From: JAJTHB01 sp033763775
Lineage (GTDB): Bacteria > Pseudomonadota > Alphaproteobacteria > Rickettsiales > SXRF01
Direction of reading: 5' to 3'
Assembly: GCA_033763775.1 (NCBI GenBank)
Contig: JANRJW010000008.1
Location: forward strand, 1-64,000
Length of the DNA stretch: 64,000 bases
Shown: positions 41,605 to 49,441 of the stretch, piece after piece
How the letters are laid out: each line of letters begins with the position of its first letter
How positions within the stretch are numbered: position 1 is the first letter of the stretch
Made by a program: the position numbers and the translations under genes
The notes under the pieces: generated by a model
Seen by the model: only the letters and a program-made list of their open reading frames with translations
Databases searched by the model: none
What the model was told of the DNA's origin: nothing

Positions 41605-43236
41605 ATGTCCGCTCACCTGAATCGCCGCACCTTTGCTATCATCTCCCACCCTGATGCGGGGAAGACAACGCTCACTGAAAAGCTACTGCTGTTTGGCGGG
41701 GCGATTCATCTGGCCGGTGCGGTCAAAGCCAAAAAAGGTGGCAAATCCGCAACCTCCGACTGGATGGCGATTGAGCAGCAGCGCGGTATTTCGGTCACCG
41801 CGTCGGTGATGACGTTTGAATATAACGGCCACACCATCAACCTGCTGGACACGCCCGGCCATAAAGATTTTTCGGAAGACACCTACCGCACGCTCACCGC
41901 CGTGGACTCCGCCGTGATGGTGCTGGACGGCGCGAAGGGCATCGAGGAGCAGACCTATAAACTCTTCGAAGTCTGCCGCCTGCGCGATACGCCGATTACC
42001 ACCTTCATCAACAAAATGGATCGCGAAACACGCGAGCCGTTTGAGCTGCTTGATGAAATTGAAAGCCGATTGCAGCTTTCCGTCTGCCCGATCACCTGGC
42101 CGATCGGCATGGGCGAGCGCTTCCGCGGTTGTTTTAACCTTGTGAGCGACACGCTCTATCTGTTTGATGCCGGCGTAAACCCCTTCTCCCCCCGCCTGCG
42201 GGGGGAGCCAGAGGGGGTTGATCACCCCCCCTTCCCCCCCGCAGGCGGGGGGGTAATAAAATATACCAGCGCAGATGACCCGGCGCTGGACGATGTTATT
42301 CCGGAAGCGGAACTGAAAAAATTCCGCGAAGAAGTAGCGATGGTTAAGGCGATTTACCCACCCTTTAACCGCGAGCATTTCCTGGAAGGCCATGTCACGC
42401 CTGTGTTTTTTGGTAGCGCGGTGAATAACTTCGGAGTTCGCGAGCTGCTTAGCGCCATCTGCGACTATGCCCCCTCGCCCCGCCTGCAGAAAACCGAGAC
42501 GCGCGAGGTGGCGCCTGAGGAGCCGAAATTCACCGGCTTTGTGTTTAAAATTCAGGCGAACATGGATAAGAACCACCGCGACCGCATCGCCTTTGTGCGG
42601 GTCTGCTCCGGAAAATATACACGCGGCATGAAAGTGCTGCATGTAAGAAGCGGCAAGACACTGGCGCTCAATAACCCTGTTTTGTTTCTGGCGCGTGAGC
42701 GCGAGCTGGCCGAAGAAGCCTGGCCGGGCGATATTCTCGGTATTCCCGGCCATGGCCACCTGCATATCGGTGATGCGCTGACCGAGGGTGAAAAGCTCTA
42801 CTTCACCGGCATTCCAAGCTTTGCGCCCGAGCTTTTCCAGCGTGTGCGGCTGGAAGACCCGCTGAAATCCAAGCAGCTCAAGGAAGCGCTCACCCAGCTT
42901 TCCGAAGAAGGCGCCTCACAGATTTTCAAACCGCTCGATGGCAGCCCGTGGATTTTAGGGGTGGTGGGCGCGCTGCAGTTTGATGTGATTGCCTCGCGCC
43001 TAGCCGCCGAATATGGCGTGAAGGGCAGTTTTGAAGCCGTCTCCTACACCGCCGCGCGCTGGCTGAAAGCGAAAGACCAGAAAACGCTCGATGATTTCTT
43101 GAGCAAAAATAAATTCAGCACCGCCGAGGATGCGACCGGCCAGCTGGCCTACCTCGCACCAAACGCATGGCATCTAGAGCGCATTCAGAAAGACTTTCCC
43201 GAGATTGAGTTTTTAAGGACAAGAGAGAATCGGTAA
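41605..43236 (+). CDS. prfC: Peptide chain release factor 3 (with repeat insert)
   Basis: 543 residues from MSAHLNRRTF, the second in-frame ATG. GTPase motifs: SHPDAGKTTLTEK (P-loop), DTPGHKDFSED and NKMDRE, then EF-G-like domains II and III. RF3 removes RF1/RF2 from terminated ribosomes. Residues about 193-217 (NPFSPRLRGEPEGVDHPPFP and following) are encoded by a GC-rich palindromic repeat placed in a loop of the G domain where E. coli RF3 has a short variable stretch. The frame is kept across homopolymer runs of seven C and seven G. Confidence 0.95.
   Translation: MSAHLNRRTFAIISHPDAGKTTLTEKLLLFGGAIHLAGAVKAKKGGKSATSDWMAIEQQRGISVTASVMTFEYNGHTINLLDTPGHKDFSEDTYRTLTAVDSAVMVLDGAKGIEEQTYKLFEVCRLRDTPITTFINKMDRETREPFELLDEIESRLQLSVCPITWPIGMGERFRGCFNLVSDTLYLFDAGVNPFSPRLRGEPEGVDHPPFPPAGGGVIKYTSADDPALDDVIPEAELKKFREEVAMVKAIYPPFNREHFLEGHVTPVFFGSAVNNFGVRELLSAICDYAPSPRLQKTETREVAPEEPKFTGFVFKIQANMDKNHRDRIAFVRVCSGKYTRGMKVLHVRSGKTLALNNPVLFLARERELAEEAWPGDILGIPGHGHLHIGDALTEGEKLYFTGIPSFAPELFQRVRLEDPLKSKQLKEALTQLSEEGASQIFKPLDGSPWILGVVGALQFDVIASRLAAEYGVKGSFEAVSYTAARWLKAKDQKTLDDFLSKNKFSTAEDATGQLAYLAPNAWHLERIQKDFPEIEFLRTRENR
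42183..42254. repeat. GC-rich palindromic repeat inside prfC
   Basis: CTTCTCCCCCCGCCTGCGGG and CCCCCCCGCAGGCGGGGGGG arms around GAGGGGGTTGATCACCCCCC. Same family as 28045 and 35061, but here translated. Confidence 0.85.
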
Positions 43237-43302
43237 ATTTAATGGATTGTACTTTCCCATAAAAAGAACTAGAGAGTTCGAAAATTTATCAGCAGGAGTA
43301 TT

Positions 43303-44250
43303 ATGGATAAGCCATTGTGGATGTGGGGTGTATTCCTGCTGATTGTGGTTATTCTTCTGGTTCTTGACCTTGGTGTCCTGCACCGCAAGCAGCGCGAAAT
43401 TGGCGTGAGGGAAAGCCTTGGACTCAGCGCGTTTTATATCATGATCGGCCTGCTTTTTGGCGGCTGGGTATGGTATGAGCTTGGCGCGCAAAGCGGCAAA
43501 GAATACTTAACCGGCTTTGTCGTCGAAAAAACGCTGGCGATGGACAACATCTTCGTCATTTCGCTGATCTTCACTTATTTCGCCATTCCGCGCATCTACC
43601 AGCACCGCGTACTATTCTGGGGGATTCTCGGCGTGATTATTCTGCGTGCGATCATGATCGGTCTTGGCGCTACGCTGGTATCACAGTTCAGCTGGATTCT
43701 TTATATTTTCGCACTGTTCTTGATCGCCACTGGCATCAAGATGTTCTTCATGATCGATAAACTGCCGGATATATCCCAGAATCCGCTGCTGCTGATGATG
43801 AAGAAACATATGCGCATTACCAACGAGCTGCATGCAGAAAAATTTGTGGTCAAAAAACCTGACCCAAAACAAGCAGATAAGTTAGTGTTGTGGTATACCC
43901 CGCTCTTTGTGGCGCTGATATTGATTGAATTTGTGGATCTGATTTTCGCGGTCGACAGCGTGCCGGCGATTTTCGCCATCACCACCGATCCGTTCATTGT
44001 CTATACCAGCAATATTTTTGCGATTCTCGGCCTGCGCGCGCTTTATTTTGCGCTGGATGCGGTGATTCACCGCTTCAAATACCTGAAATATGCGCTGGCG
44101 ATGACGCTGGTGTTTATTGGCAGCAAAATCTTCCTTGCGGATTTGATGGGGCTTGAGAAATTTCCGGTGTGGATTTCGCTAACGGTCACGCTCGGGCTGA
44201 TCGGCGGCGGTATTATCTACTCGCTTTATAAAACGCGTAAAACCGTTTAA
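43303..44250 (+). CDS. TerC-family membrane protein (Alx-like)
   Basis: 315 residues with about nine membrane segments. TerC/Alx motifs: EYLTGFVVEKTLAMDNIFVI and IEFVDLIFAVDSVPAIFAIT with their conserved acidic residues, and NIFAILGLRALYFAL. Relatives export Mn2+ (or protect from tellurite) during secretion. It is preceded by AGGAGTATT. I see no obvious Mn riboswitch in the 66-nt gap upstream. Confidence 0.92.
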   Translation: MDKPLWMWGVFLLIVVILLVLDLGVLHRKQREIGVRESLGLSAFYIMIGLLFGGWVWYELGAQSGKEYLTGFVVEKTLAMDNIFVISLIFTYFAIPRIYQHRVLFWGILGVIILRAIMIGLGATLVSQFSWILYIFALFLIATGIKMFFMIDKLPDISQNPLLLMMKKHMRITNELHAEKFVVKKPDPKQADKLVLWYTPLFVALILIEFVDLIFAVDSVPAIFAITTDPFIVYTSNIFAILGLRALYFALDAVIHRFKYLKYALAMTLVFIGSKIFLADLMGLEKFPVWISLTVTLGLIGGGIIYSLYKTRKTV

Positions 44251-44739
44251 TCAGAATACATCATCTTCGATGCGGCAAAGATAACTGAAAGCGCGCTGAA
44301 GTGGGTTTGCACTGCTTGCCATCGCCACACGAAGACGCTCTTCGTCCCTGAAGGCTTCCGCCTCTTCGCGTGCGGCTTTCAGCGCCGCTTTGAGGTCAAT
44401 GGTCAGCATGTGTTTATCGTAGATGGCCTGCCAGATTTTCTGTTCCACTTCAGAAAAATCGCCATCAATATGAAAAAGAACGCGGGCAAAATTAATCAGA
44501 TGAGCGCGATCTCGCTTATCAGTAATTTCGCCAAAAATATTTTCAATCGCTATGCCCTGATGCAGATCTTTATCGAGCTGCGCCTGCTGCGCGTCAGAAA
44601 AATCAAACTGCTGCCAATATTCATGGATTAAATCCATTTCAGAATTCGACAGGCGATGATCACTATAGGCAAGCGCAATCGCGCCGCGCCACATGGCGAA
44701 TTTACTTTCGGTAACCGGCACTCGTCGAACAACTTTCAT
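44251..44739 (-). CDS. TerB-like protein
   Basis: 162 residues, soluble, helical. The segments ALAYSDHRLSNSEMDLIHEY and FHIDGDFSEVEQKIWQAIYD each carry an acidic cluster, as in TerB folds. It directly converges on the TerC-like gene, and the two ends abut. TerB and TerC families are associated in tellurite and metal stress systems, so a shared role is plausible. Confidence 0.75.
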   Translation of the reverse strand: MKVVRRVPVTESKFAMWRGAIALAYSDHRLSNSEMDLIHEYWQQFDFSDAQQAQLDKDLHQGIAIENIFGEITDKRDRAHLINFARVLFHIDGDFSEVEQKIWQAIYDKHMLTIDLKAALKAAREEAEAFRDEERLRVAMASSANPLQRAFSYLCRIEDDVF

Positions 44740-44808
44740 AGCAATCTCCTCGTATCAGTTTTTTAAACCATAATGGTTAATAATACCCTTCCTGAGCAGT
44801 GTTGCTAT

Positions 44809-44866
44809 TGTCATCCTGAGCGAAGCGAAGGATCTTCAGATTCCTCGCTTACACTAGGAATGACAA
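44809..44866. repeat. Palindromic repeat, GTCATCCTGAGCGAAG family (copy 3)
   Basis: GTCATCCTGAGCGAAGCGAA with a degenerate right arm (CTAGGAATGACA). It sits 5 nt before the holin start. Confidence 0.75.
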
Positions 44867-44870
44867 ACAT

Positions 44871-45284
44871 ATGCTCCAAACCCTCATCCCCGCCATTTCC
44901 CAACTGCTCGACAAGCTGATCCCCGACCCGGCCGCGCGCGAGCAGGCGAAAATCGAGCTACTGAAAACCGAGCGCGAAAGCGACCTGGAGGCGCTGCGCC
45001 TTGCCCTTTCCGCCGATCAGGCGCAAACGGAAATCAACCAGCAGGAGGCCGCGCACAGCGACCGGTTTGTGGCGGGCTGGCGGCCATTCATTGGCTGGGT
45101 GTGCGGGGTGGCCTTTGCCTATCACTTCGTGCTGCAGCCGCTGCTGGCCTTTGCCATCATGAATAGTGGCGGCGAGGTGAAGCTACCCGCTTTTGATATG
45201 GATGCGCTTTCCACCGTGCTGATGGGCATGCTTGGCCTTGGCGGCCTCAGAACGATTGAAAAGATTCGTAAAGCTGGTAGATGA
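44871..45284 (+). CDS. Holin of the 3-TM, gene-transfer-agent type
   Basis: 137 residues. A charged helical start (AREQAKIELLKTERESDLEA), then RFVAGWRPFIGWVCGVAFAY, FVLQPLLAFAIM and LSTVLMGMLGLGGLRTIEKI as three hydrophobic segments. This matches the alphaproteobacterial holin family that releases gene transfer agents. No endolysin, capsid or other GTA gene is nearby. In Rhodobacter the GTA lysis genes also lie away from the structural cluster, so the rest may be elsewhere. Confidence 0.82.
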   Translation: MLQTLIPAISQLLDKLIPDPAAREQAKIELLKTERESDLEALRLALSADQAQTEINQQEAAHSDRFVAGWRPFIGWVCGVAFAYHFVLQPLLAFAIMNSGGEVKLPAFDMDALSTVLMGMLGLGGLRTIEKIRKAGR

Positions 45285-45287
45285 GTA

Positions 45288-45360
45288 ACCCTCACCCACG
45301 CGCTTTGCGCGTTTCCCTCTCCCTGAAAGGGAGAGGGTCAGGGTGAGGGTCGCTTTGCGA
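45288..45360. repeat. CCCTCACCC / GGGTGAGGG repeat before tRNA-Gly
   Basis: Outer arms CCCTCACCC and GGGTGAGGG enclose CCCTCTCCCTGAAAGGGAGA and GCGCTTTGCGC. A short GTCGCTTTGCGAC hairpin follows. Confidence 0.8.
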
Positions 45361-45372
45361 CCCAATCGATGT

Positions 45373-45446
45373 GCGGGTGTAGTTCAATGGTAGAACGGCA
45401 GCTTCCCAAGCTGCATACGAGGGTTCGATTCCCTTCACCCGCTCCA
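45373..45446 (+). tRNA. tRNA-Gly (CCC)
   Basis: A 74-nt gene: acceptor GCGGGTG pairs with CACCCGC, D-arm GTTCAATGGTAGAAC, anticodon stem-loop GCAGC-TTCCCAA-GCTGC (anticodon CCC), T-arm GGGTTCGATTCCC, discriminator T and encoded CCA. Confidence 0.96.
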
Positions 45447-45447
45447 C

Positions 45448-45525
45448 TTAGATTTTCTTAGCAGCTTTGCTGCTTAGAAAATCAAGTGTCCGACGTAGCT
45501 CTTTAGAGCGAAGGCGGACTGGTTG
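45448..45525. repeat. Two strong hairpins after tRNA-Gly
   Basis: First, GATTTTCTTAGCAGC-TTT-GCTGCTTAGAAAATC, a 15-bp stem with one mismatch. Then a REP-like hairpin with GTCCG..CGGAC outside and AGCTCTTTAGAGC inside. They may stabilise or end the tRNA transcript. Confidence 0.65.
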
Positions 45526-45604
45526 AACAATCTCGGCCTTAATTGAAATTTAACGCAGAATCTAGTATAGCGTAGTTATTCTATCATCATTGTTTGGAGA
45601 TATT

Positions 45605-46099
45605 ATGCGTTTTCGCACTGCCCTGCTCACCAGCCTTGCCGCCCTCAGCCTGTCCGCCCCCGCCTCGGCATCGGATTACCTGACCGGCTATGTCGGCTGG
45701 TTTGATGTGGTGGATGAAGAAAATGAAGCCACGCAGTTTGGCCTCGAATATCGCCTAAGCCCCGTTGGCTACGGCCTGCGGCCGACCATTGGTATTGACG
45801 TAACTACAGACGGCGCAGTCTATGCGTTTGGCGGGATTAACTGGGAAGTGCCGCTGATTGATAACCAGCTGTTTCTGATTCCAAACTTCATGGCCGGCGG
45901 CTATTCGCAGGGCGATGGCAAGGATCTCGGCCATGGGCTTGAGTTCCGCTCTGGTATCGAGCTTTCCTACCAGATGGAAAATAGTCACCGCGTGGGCGTG
46001 GCATTTAACCATATCTCCAATGCCAGCCTTGGTGACAAAAACCCCGGCGCGGAGACGGTGCTGATTAATTATTCCGTACCGGTGGGCACGTTGTTCTAG
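45605..46099 (+). CDS. PagL-like lipid A 3-O-deacylase / acyloxyacyl hydrolase family
   Basis: 164 residues from MRFRTALLTS, preceded by GGAGATATT; a TTG five codons earlier is not needed. A signal peptide ends at ASASD. The C-terminal motif VAFNHISNASLGDKNPGAE carries the His-Ser pair and NPG of PagL proteins. PagL removes the 3-O acyl chain of lipid A in the outer membrane. The short length fits the eight-stranded barrel. Confidence 0.87.
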   Translation: MRFRTALLTSLAALSLSAPASASDYLTGYVGWFDVVDEENEATQFGLEYRLSPVGYGLRPTIGIDVTTDGAVYAFGGINWEVPLIDNQLFLIPNFMAGGYSQGDGKDLGHGLEFRSGIELSYQMENSHRVGVAFNHISNASLGDKNPGAETVLINYSVPVGTLF

Positions 46100-46116
46100 G
46101 TTTTACCGACGCGTTT

Positions 46117-46236
46117 CGTCATTCCCGCGAAAGCGGGAATCCATTCAAAGCCGCTTTCTGGCGGCGATAAAGTATTTTTTCTCCTCGCTACCACGGTAAG
46201 TATCTGGATCCCCGCTTTCGCGGGGATGACGATGAC
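46117..46236. repeat. GTCATTCCCGCGAAAGCGGGAATCC repeat (copy 1)
   Basis: Arms GTCATTCCCGCGAAAGCGGG and CCCCGCTTTCGCGGGGATGA around a 70-bp centre with a GCCGCTTTCTGGCGGC hairpin. Related sequence lies inside trhO and at the xerD 3' end. Confidence 0.85.
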
Positions 46237-46752
46237 GTAACAAAATAGGGCGCGCCTCCTCCTACGCTAAAGCTTCGGAGGACCGGCTTCGCAGTGTTTG
46301 GCGGACGTTGTTTGCATGGCTGCATTCAACTAGCGGCTGCAGGCGGGGTTGGTGCCGCGAGCAGCGCTGCTGACCCGGATGATCTGCCACACCCAAACCA
46401 GACTTTGCTTCGGCCGAAGCAAGGGTGATGATGGTGGGCAAATAGATGTTCGGGAAGGGGGAAAGTTTACGAAAAATACAATAAGCCGCCATCGCCTGAA
46501 TTCGCTTTTGCAAATTCTGAAACATTTTCGATTTAATCATGCACAGAGTTTGGGTCGCTAAACGACCCTCACCCTAACCCTCTCCCTAGTAGGGAGAGGG
46601 ACACAGCGGCTACAGTGCTGCGGTAGAGGGTGCATGATTAAATCGAAAATGCGCTAATAGGTGATCTAAAAATAAAGCTGGATTGCCCTAGGATTTTTGA
46701 AAAAAACAAAAATCCGGGCAATGACGGGAACGATACTGCCAAGGCTTAGCCC
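46237..46752. other. Gene-free repeat-rich stretch
   Basis: No credible gene is visible. A 92-codon minus-strand frame (46262-46540) lacks family features and starts in a repeat. The stretch contains a REP-like hairpin (CCTCCTACGCTAAAGCTTCG, about 46258-46284), a 22-bp perfect inverted repeat and a CCCTCACCC-type repeat. A non-coding RNA cannot be excluded. Confidence 0.5.
46523..46651. repeat. Perfect 22-bp inverted repeat enclosing a CCCTCACCC repeat
   Basis: CATTTTCGATTTAATCATGC at the left is mirrored exactly at the right (46630-46651), with 85 bp between. The inside holds CCCTAACCCTCTCCC-TAGT-AGGGAGAGGG. It looks like a small MITE-like unit or an invertible segment. Confidence 0.75.
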
Positions 46753-46780
46753 AAAAAAAAGGCCGCCCGGAGGCGGCCTT
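46753..46780 (-). terminator. Rho-independent terminator of the pseudopilin gene
   Basis: On the minus strand AAGGCCGCC-TCCG-GGCGGCCTT is followed by a run of T, 25 nt after the stop. Confidence 0.92.
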
Positions 46781-46804
46781 CCTTTGGTTAGTTACGACAG
46801 CAAA

Positions 46805-47644
46805 TTAGAAGCTGGCGCGGATACGCAGGATACACTCAGTGTCGTTTGCGCGAGTGGTGGTGCCAGTACTGTACTTATCATCCGAGGTTGCAGGATCCGC
46901 GGTGCCATTGTTATCTTTACAGATGTTTTCAGTTGGTGTAGCTGCGTTCGCACCACCATCTAATGTTGTATAAGTTGCAGTTGCCGATGCTGAAACCACA
47001 CGGCCAATGGAAGGATTGCCGTCATCCAGCTTTGAATCAATCTGGAATGCATCAATCACCGGTATCTGCGACCCATCCGTGTAGGTTGCAACACCGTCTT
47101 CAACTGTTGGAATGCCAAGAAAGAAGAAATTCTGACCATTGGCACCGCGTGCCGTCACCAGTGTACCGCGACCCATTTTAGATACCGGCATGAAGTTGGT
47201 CGCCTCATCAATATCGCCTGCCGCGTAGTTGGTAGTTTTGGTTGTTCCTGTTCCTGCATAGGCGTTGATTGCCTCAGAGATCAGGTTAGCATCGGCCATA
47301 TGGCTGAAAAATGCCGCAGCCTCATATTGAAATTGGTTACCCGCATCTGCTGCTGTGGTGGCTGCAATAAACCCATCGCCGTTGCCCGTAGCTGATACAA
47401 AACCAAAAGTCGCTGCGTTGTTCATATCGCCCGGCAGCGCGTTATATTTACCGCGGAAGGTGTTGACCGCTGCATCGTATTTTTCCAGCTGACTGATAGT
47501 AGCGCGGAGTTCGGCGGCTTTAATCAGATCCTGGCCGACGAGTACGCCGCCGACGATCAGGCCGATGATCACGAGCACGATTGATAATTCAATCAGCGTG
47601 AAACCTGATTTTCCAGATTTTGCTCTGGCTTGTTGATTGGTCAT
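46805..47644 (-). CDS. Type IV pilin-like / pseudopilin protein
   Basis: 279 residues. A class III signal sequence (KSGFTLIELSIVLVIIGLIV) with Gly before Phe and Glu at +5 marks prepilin-peptidase processing. The mature N-terminal helix continues into KAAELRATISQLEKYDAAVN, then a Gly/Asn/Thr-rich globular domain (GKYNALPGDMNNAA). Two Cys near the C-terminus could form a disulphide. The gene stands alone with its own terminator; no pilus assembly genes are nearby. GGAGAAAA precedes the ATG. Confidence 0.9.
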   Translation of the reverse strand: MTNQQARAKSGKSGFTLIELSIVLVIIGLIVGGVLVGQDLIKAAELRATISQLEKYDAAVNTFRGKYNALPGDMNNAATFGFVSATGNGDGFIAATTAADAGNQFQYEAAAFFSHMADANLISEAINAYAGTGTTKTTNYAAGDIDEATNFMPVSKMGRGTLVTARGANGQNFFFLGIPTVEDGVATYTDGSQIPVIDAFQIDSKLDDGNPSIGRVVSASATATYTTLDGGANAATPTENICKDNNGTADPATSDDKYSTGTTTRANDTECILRIRASF

Positions 47645-48000
47645 AAATTTTCTCCTGAACTGGGTTATTTAAGGGTTACTGCCCCCGCATATGCTGCGAA
47701 AACAGGGTTAATGATGGCTCAGCTCTGCGCCTCTTGCTACTCACTTGTAGGTGCATCACAAATTGCGCAACTCTGGCACAACGCTAACAGCCAAAAGTTA
47801 CCAAAACGTTAGCAAAGATGGATTAATCATGTTTATTTCAGGTGATAAACTCCATTCATCATCAAGCACTTAGTGCTTAATCTGCAGATTTCAAAAGATG
47901 AGCGGCTATTAATTTGTAAGATTGTTGTTTTGAGGCAACAATTGGGTGGCGTTCACTGAACTTCCCCCTCTCCCAACGGGGAGAGGATAAAACAGAGTAA
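47645..48000. other. Gene-free stretch upstream of the pseudopilin gene
   Basis: No gene seen. It holds a GCTAAC...GTTAGC dyad (about 47783-47813), an AAGCACTTAGTGCTT palindrome (about 47862-47876) and a CCCCTCTCCCAACGGGGAGA hairpin (47964-47988) downstream of the TrcR gene. The pseudopilin promoter is probably in here, but I cannot place it. Confidence 0.45.
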
Positions 48001-48534
48001 CTAACCCGCCTTTACTTCCGGCTTGATTTTCGCGACCACTGCATCGAGCATCGTCTGCGAGCACAGGCCAAGCAGCACCGGATCACGCGGCTTGATGTTG
48101 TTCGAGTTCCAGTGCGTTTTGCCGCGCACTGCGGCAATGGTGTTTTTAGTGGTACCGACCAGCTTACCAATCTGGGCATCGCTCATGGTGGGGAAGTTTT
48201 TCACCAGCCATGCAATCGCATCCGGTTTATCCTGGCGGCGAGCCACCGGCGTGTAGCGGCCACCCTTCGATTTTTTGTTGATGTATTGTTTGGCCGTGCC
48301 AGCAATGGCAAGGCGCGCGTCGCTGTCCGCCTCGCAGCGCTTGATTTCTTCCATGGTCAGCTGGCCGTTCGCCGTGGGATCCAGCCCGCGAATACCGCCA
48401 GAGACATCACCATCGGCAATGCCCTGCACTTCCAGCGGGTGCATGCCGCAGAATTCAGCGATCTGCTCAAAGGTGAGCGCGGTGTTTTCAACCAGCCATA
48501 CGGCGGTTGCTTTCGGCATGAGTGGCAGGGTCAT
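48001..48534 (-). CDS. DUF1013/TrcR-family regulator
   Basis: 177 residues. Starts MTLPLMPKATAVWLVENTAL, then LTFEQIAEFCGMHPLEVQGI and a second helix-turn-helix-like repeat (AIAWLVKNFPTMSDAQIGKL, GTTKNTIAAVRGKTHW). It matches the alphaproteobacterial DUF1013 family, annotated as a cell-cycle transcriptional regulator (TrcR). AAGGAG lies upstream. It is a good marker that the genome is alphaproteobacterial. Confidence 0.9.
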   Translation of the reverse strand: MTLPLMPKATAVWLVENTALTFEQIAEFCGMHPLEVQGIADGDVSGGIRGLDPTANGQLTMEEIKRCEADSDARLAIAGTAKQYINKKSKGGRYTPVARRQDKPDAIAWLVKNFPTMSDAQIGKLVGTTKNTIAAVRGKTHWNSNNIKPRDPVLLGLCSQTMLDAVVAKIKPEVKAG

Positions 48535-48649
48535 CGCTTCTTCTCCTTGTCATTCCTGCGAAGGCAGGAATCCTGAATCTTGGGTCTGTGGGGGATTATC
48601 GTGGGTGGTTTTTAGTGGTTTTATTGGCTGAATCAAGTATTTTCAGCGC

Positions 48650-49423
48650 ATGGAACCCCTCATTCTTGCAAGCCAGCCAGCTGAAGCCGTGCTTTTACTG
48701 ACGCTCAGCCGCCCCGAAGCAGCGAACGCGCTGACCAGCGAGCTGGCCAAGCAGCTGATAGATAAGGTTAAAAATATTCCCTCCTCGGTGCGCTGCATCG
48801 TGCTGGCGGGAAGCGGCAAGCATTTCTGCGCCGGCGCCGACCTGAAAGAACGAAAAAACATGGACGAAACCGCATGGAAAGCCCAGCATGCGCTGTTTCG
48901 CGGGGCGCGTGATGCGCTGCTGGAAGCGCCGGTGCCGGTGATCGCCGCGGTGCATGGCGCGGCGATGGGCGGCGGGATGGAGCTGGCGCTCGCCTGCGAT
49001 TTCATTTATGCGGCGGATGATGCGCGTTTTGCGCTGACTGAAGCCACGCTCGGCATCATGCCCGGCATGGGCGGAACACAAACCCTGCCCCGCGCCGTGG
49101 GCAGCCGCCGCGCGCGTGAATTATTGCTGAGTGGCCAGCCATTTAGCGCGATACAGGCCTATGAATGGGGCATGGTCAACCGGCTATGCACGCCCGAAAC
49201 ATTGCACAAGGAAGCGATAGAAACGGCGATGATCATCGCCGCCAATGCCCCGCTTTCCATCAAAGCCATCCGCAGCGCGCTACGCGAAGGGCTGGAAATG
49301 CCGATGGATCAGGCGCTTGAAGCCGAACTTCGTCATTATAACCGCCTGCTTTCCAGCGCTGACCGTCATGAAGGCATGGCCGCCTGGAACGAGAAACGAA
49401 AGCCTGTTTTTAAAGGCGAATAG
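48650..49423 (+). CDS. Enoyl-CoA hydratase/isomerase family protein
   Basis: 257 residues, crotonase fold: AGSGKHFCAGADLKERKNMD (oxyanion hole), AAVHGAAMGGGMELALACDF, and Glu in LTEATLGIMPGMGGTQTLPR. The two catalytic Glu positions of ECH are present. It probably hydrates an enoyl-CoA in fatty-acid or amino-acid degradation. TATTTT lies 6 nt before the ATG, so this gene too may be leaderless, though no clear -35 is seen. Confidence 0.9.
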   Translation: MEPLILASQPAEAVLLLTLSRPEAANALTSELAKQLIDKVKNIPSSVRCIVLAGSGKHFCAGADLKERKNMDETAWKAQHALFRGARDALLEAPVPVIAAVHGAAMGGGMELALACDFIYAADDARFALTEATLGIMPGMGGTQTLPRAVGSRRARELLLSGQPFSAIQAYEWGMVNRLCTPETLHKEAIETAMIIAANAPLSIKAIRSALREGLEMPMDQALEAELRHYNRLLSSADRHEGMAAWNEKRKPVFKGE

Positions 49424-49427
49424 CTGC

Positions 49428-49433
49428 TATACT
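49428..49433 (+). promoter_or_regulatory. -10 box of the patatin gene
   Basis: TATACT ends 8 nt before the ATG and no ribosome site is present. A -35 is not clear (TGTTTT at 49405 is the best candidate). Confidence 0.45.
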
Positions 49434-49441
49434 GGCCGTCC

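Noticed and set aside
41683..42765. 360-codon minus-strand frame inside prfC
   Set aside because: It is a shadow of prfC, whose GTPase motifs are intact.
46262..46540. 92-codon minus-strand frame downstream of the pagL-like gene
   Set aside because: It starts in an inverted repeat, lacks a ribosome site and family features, and has atypical composition.
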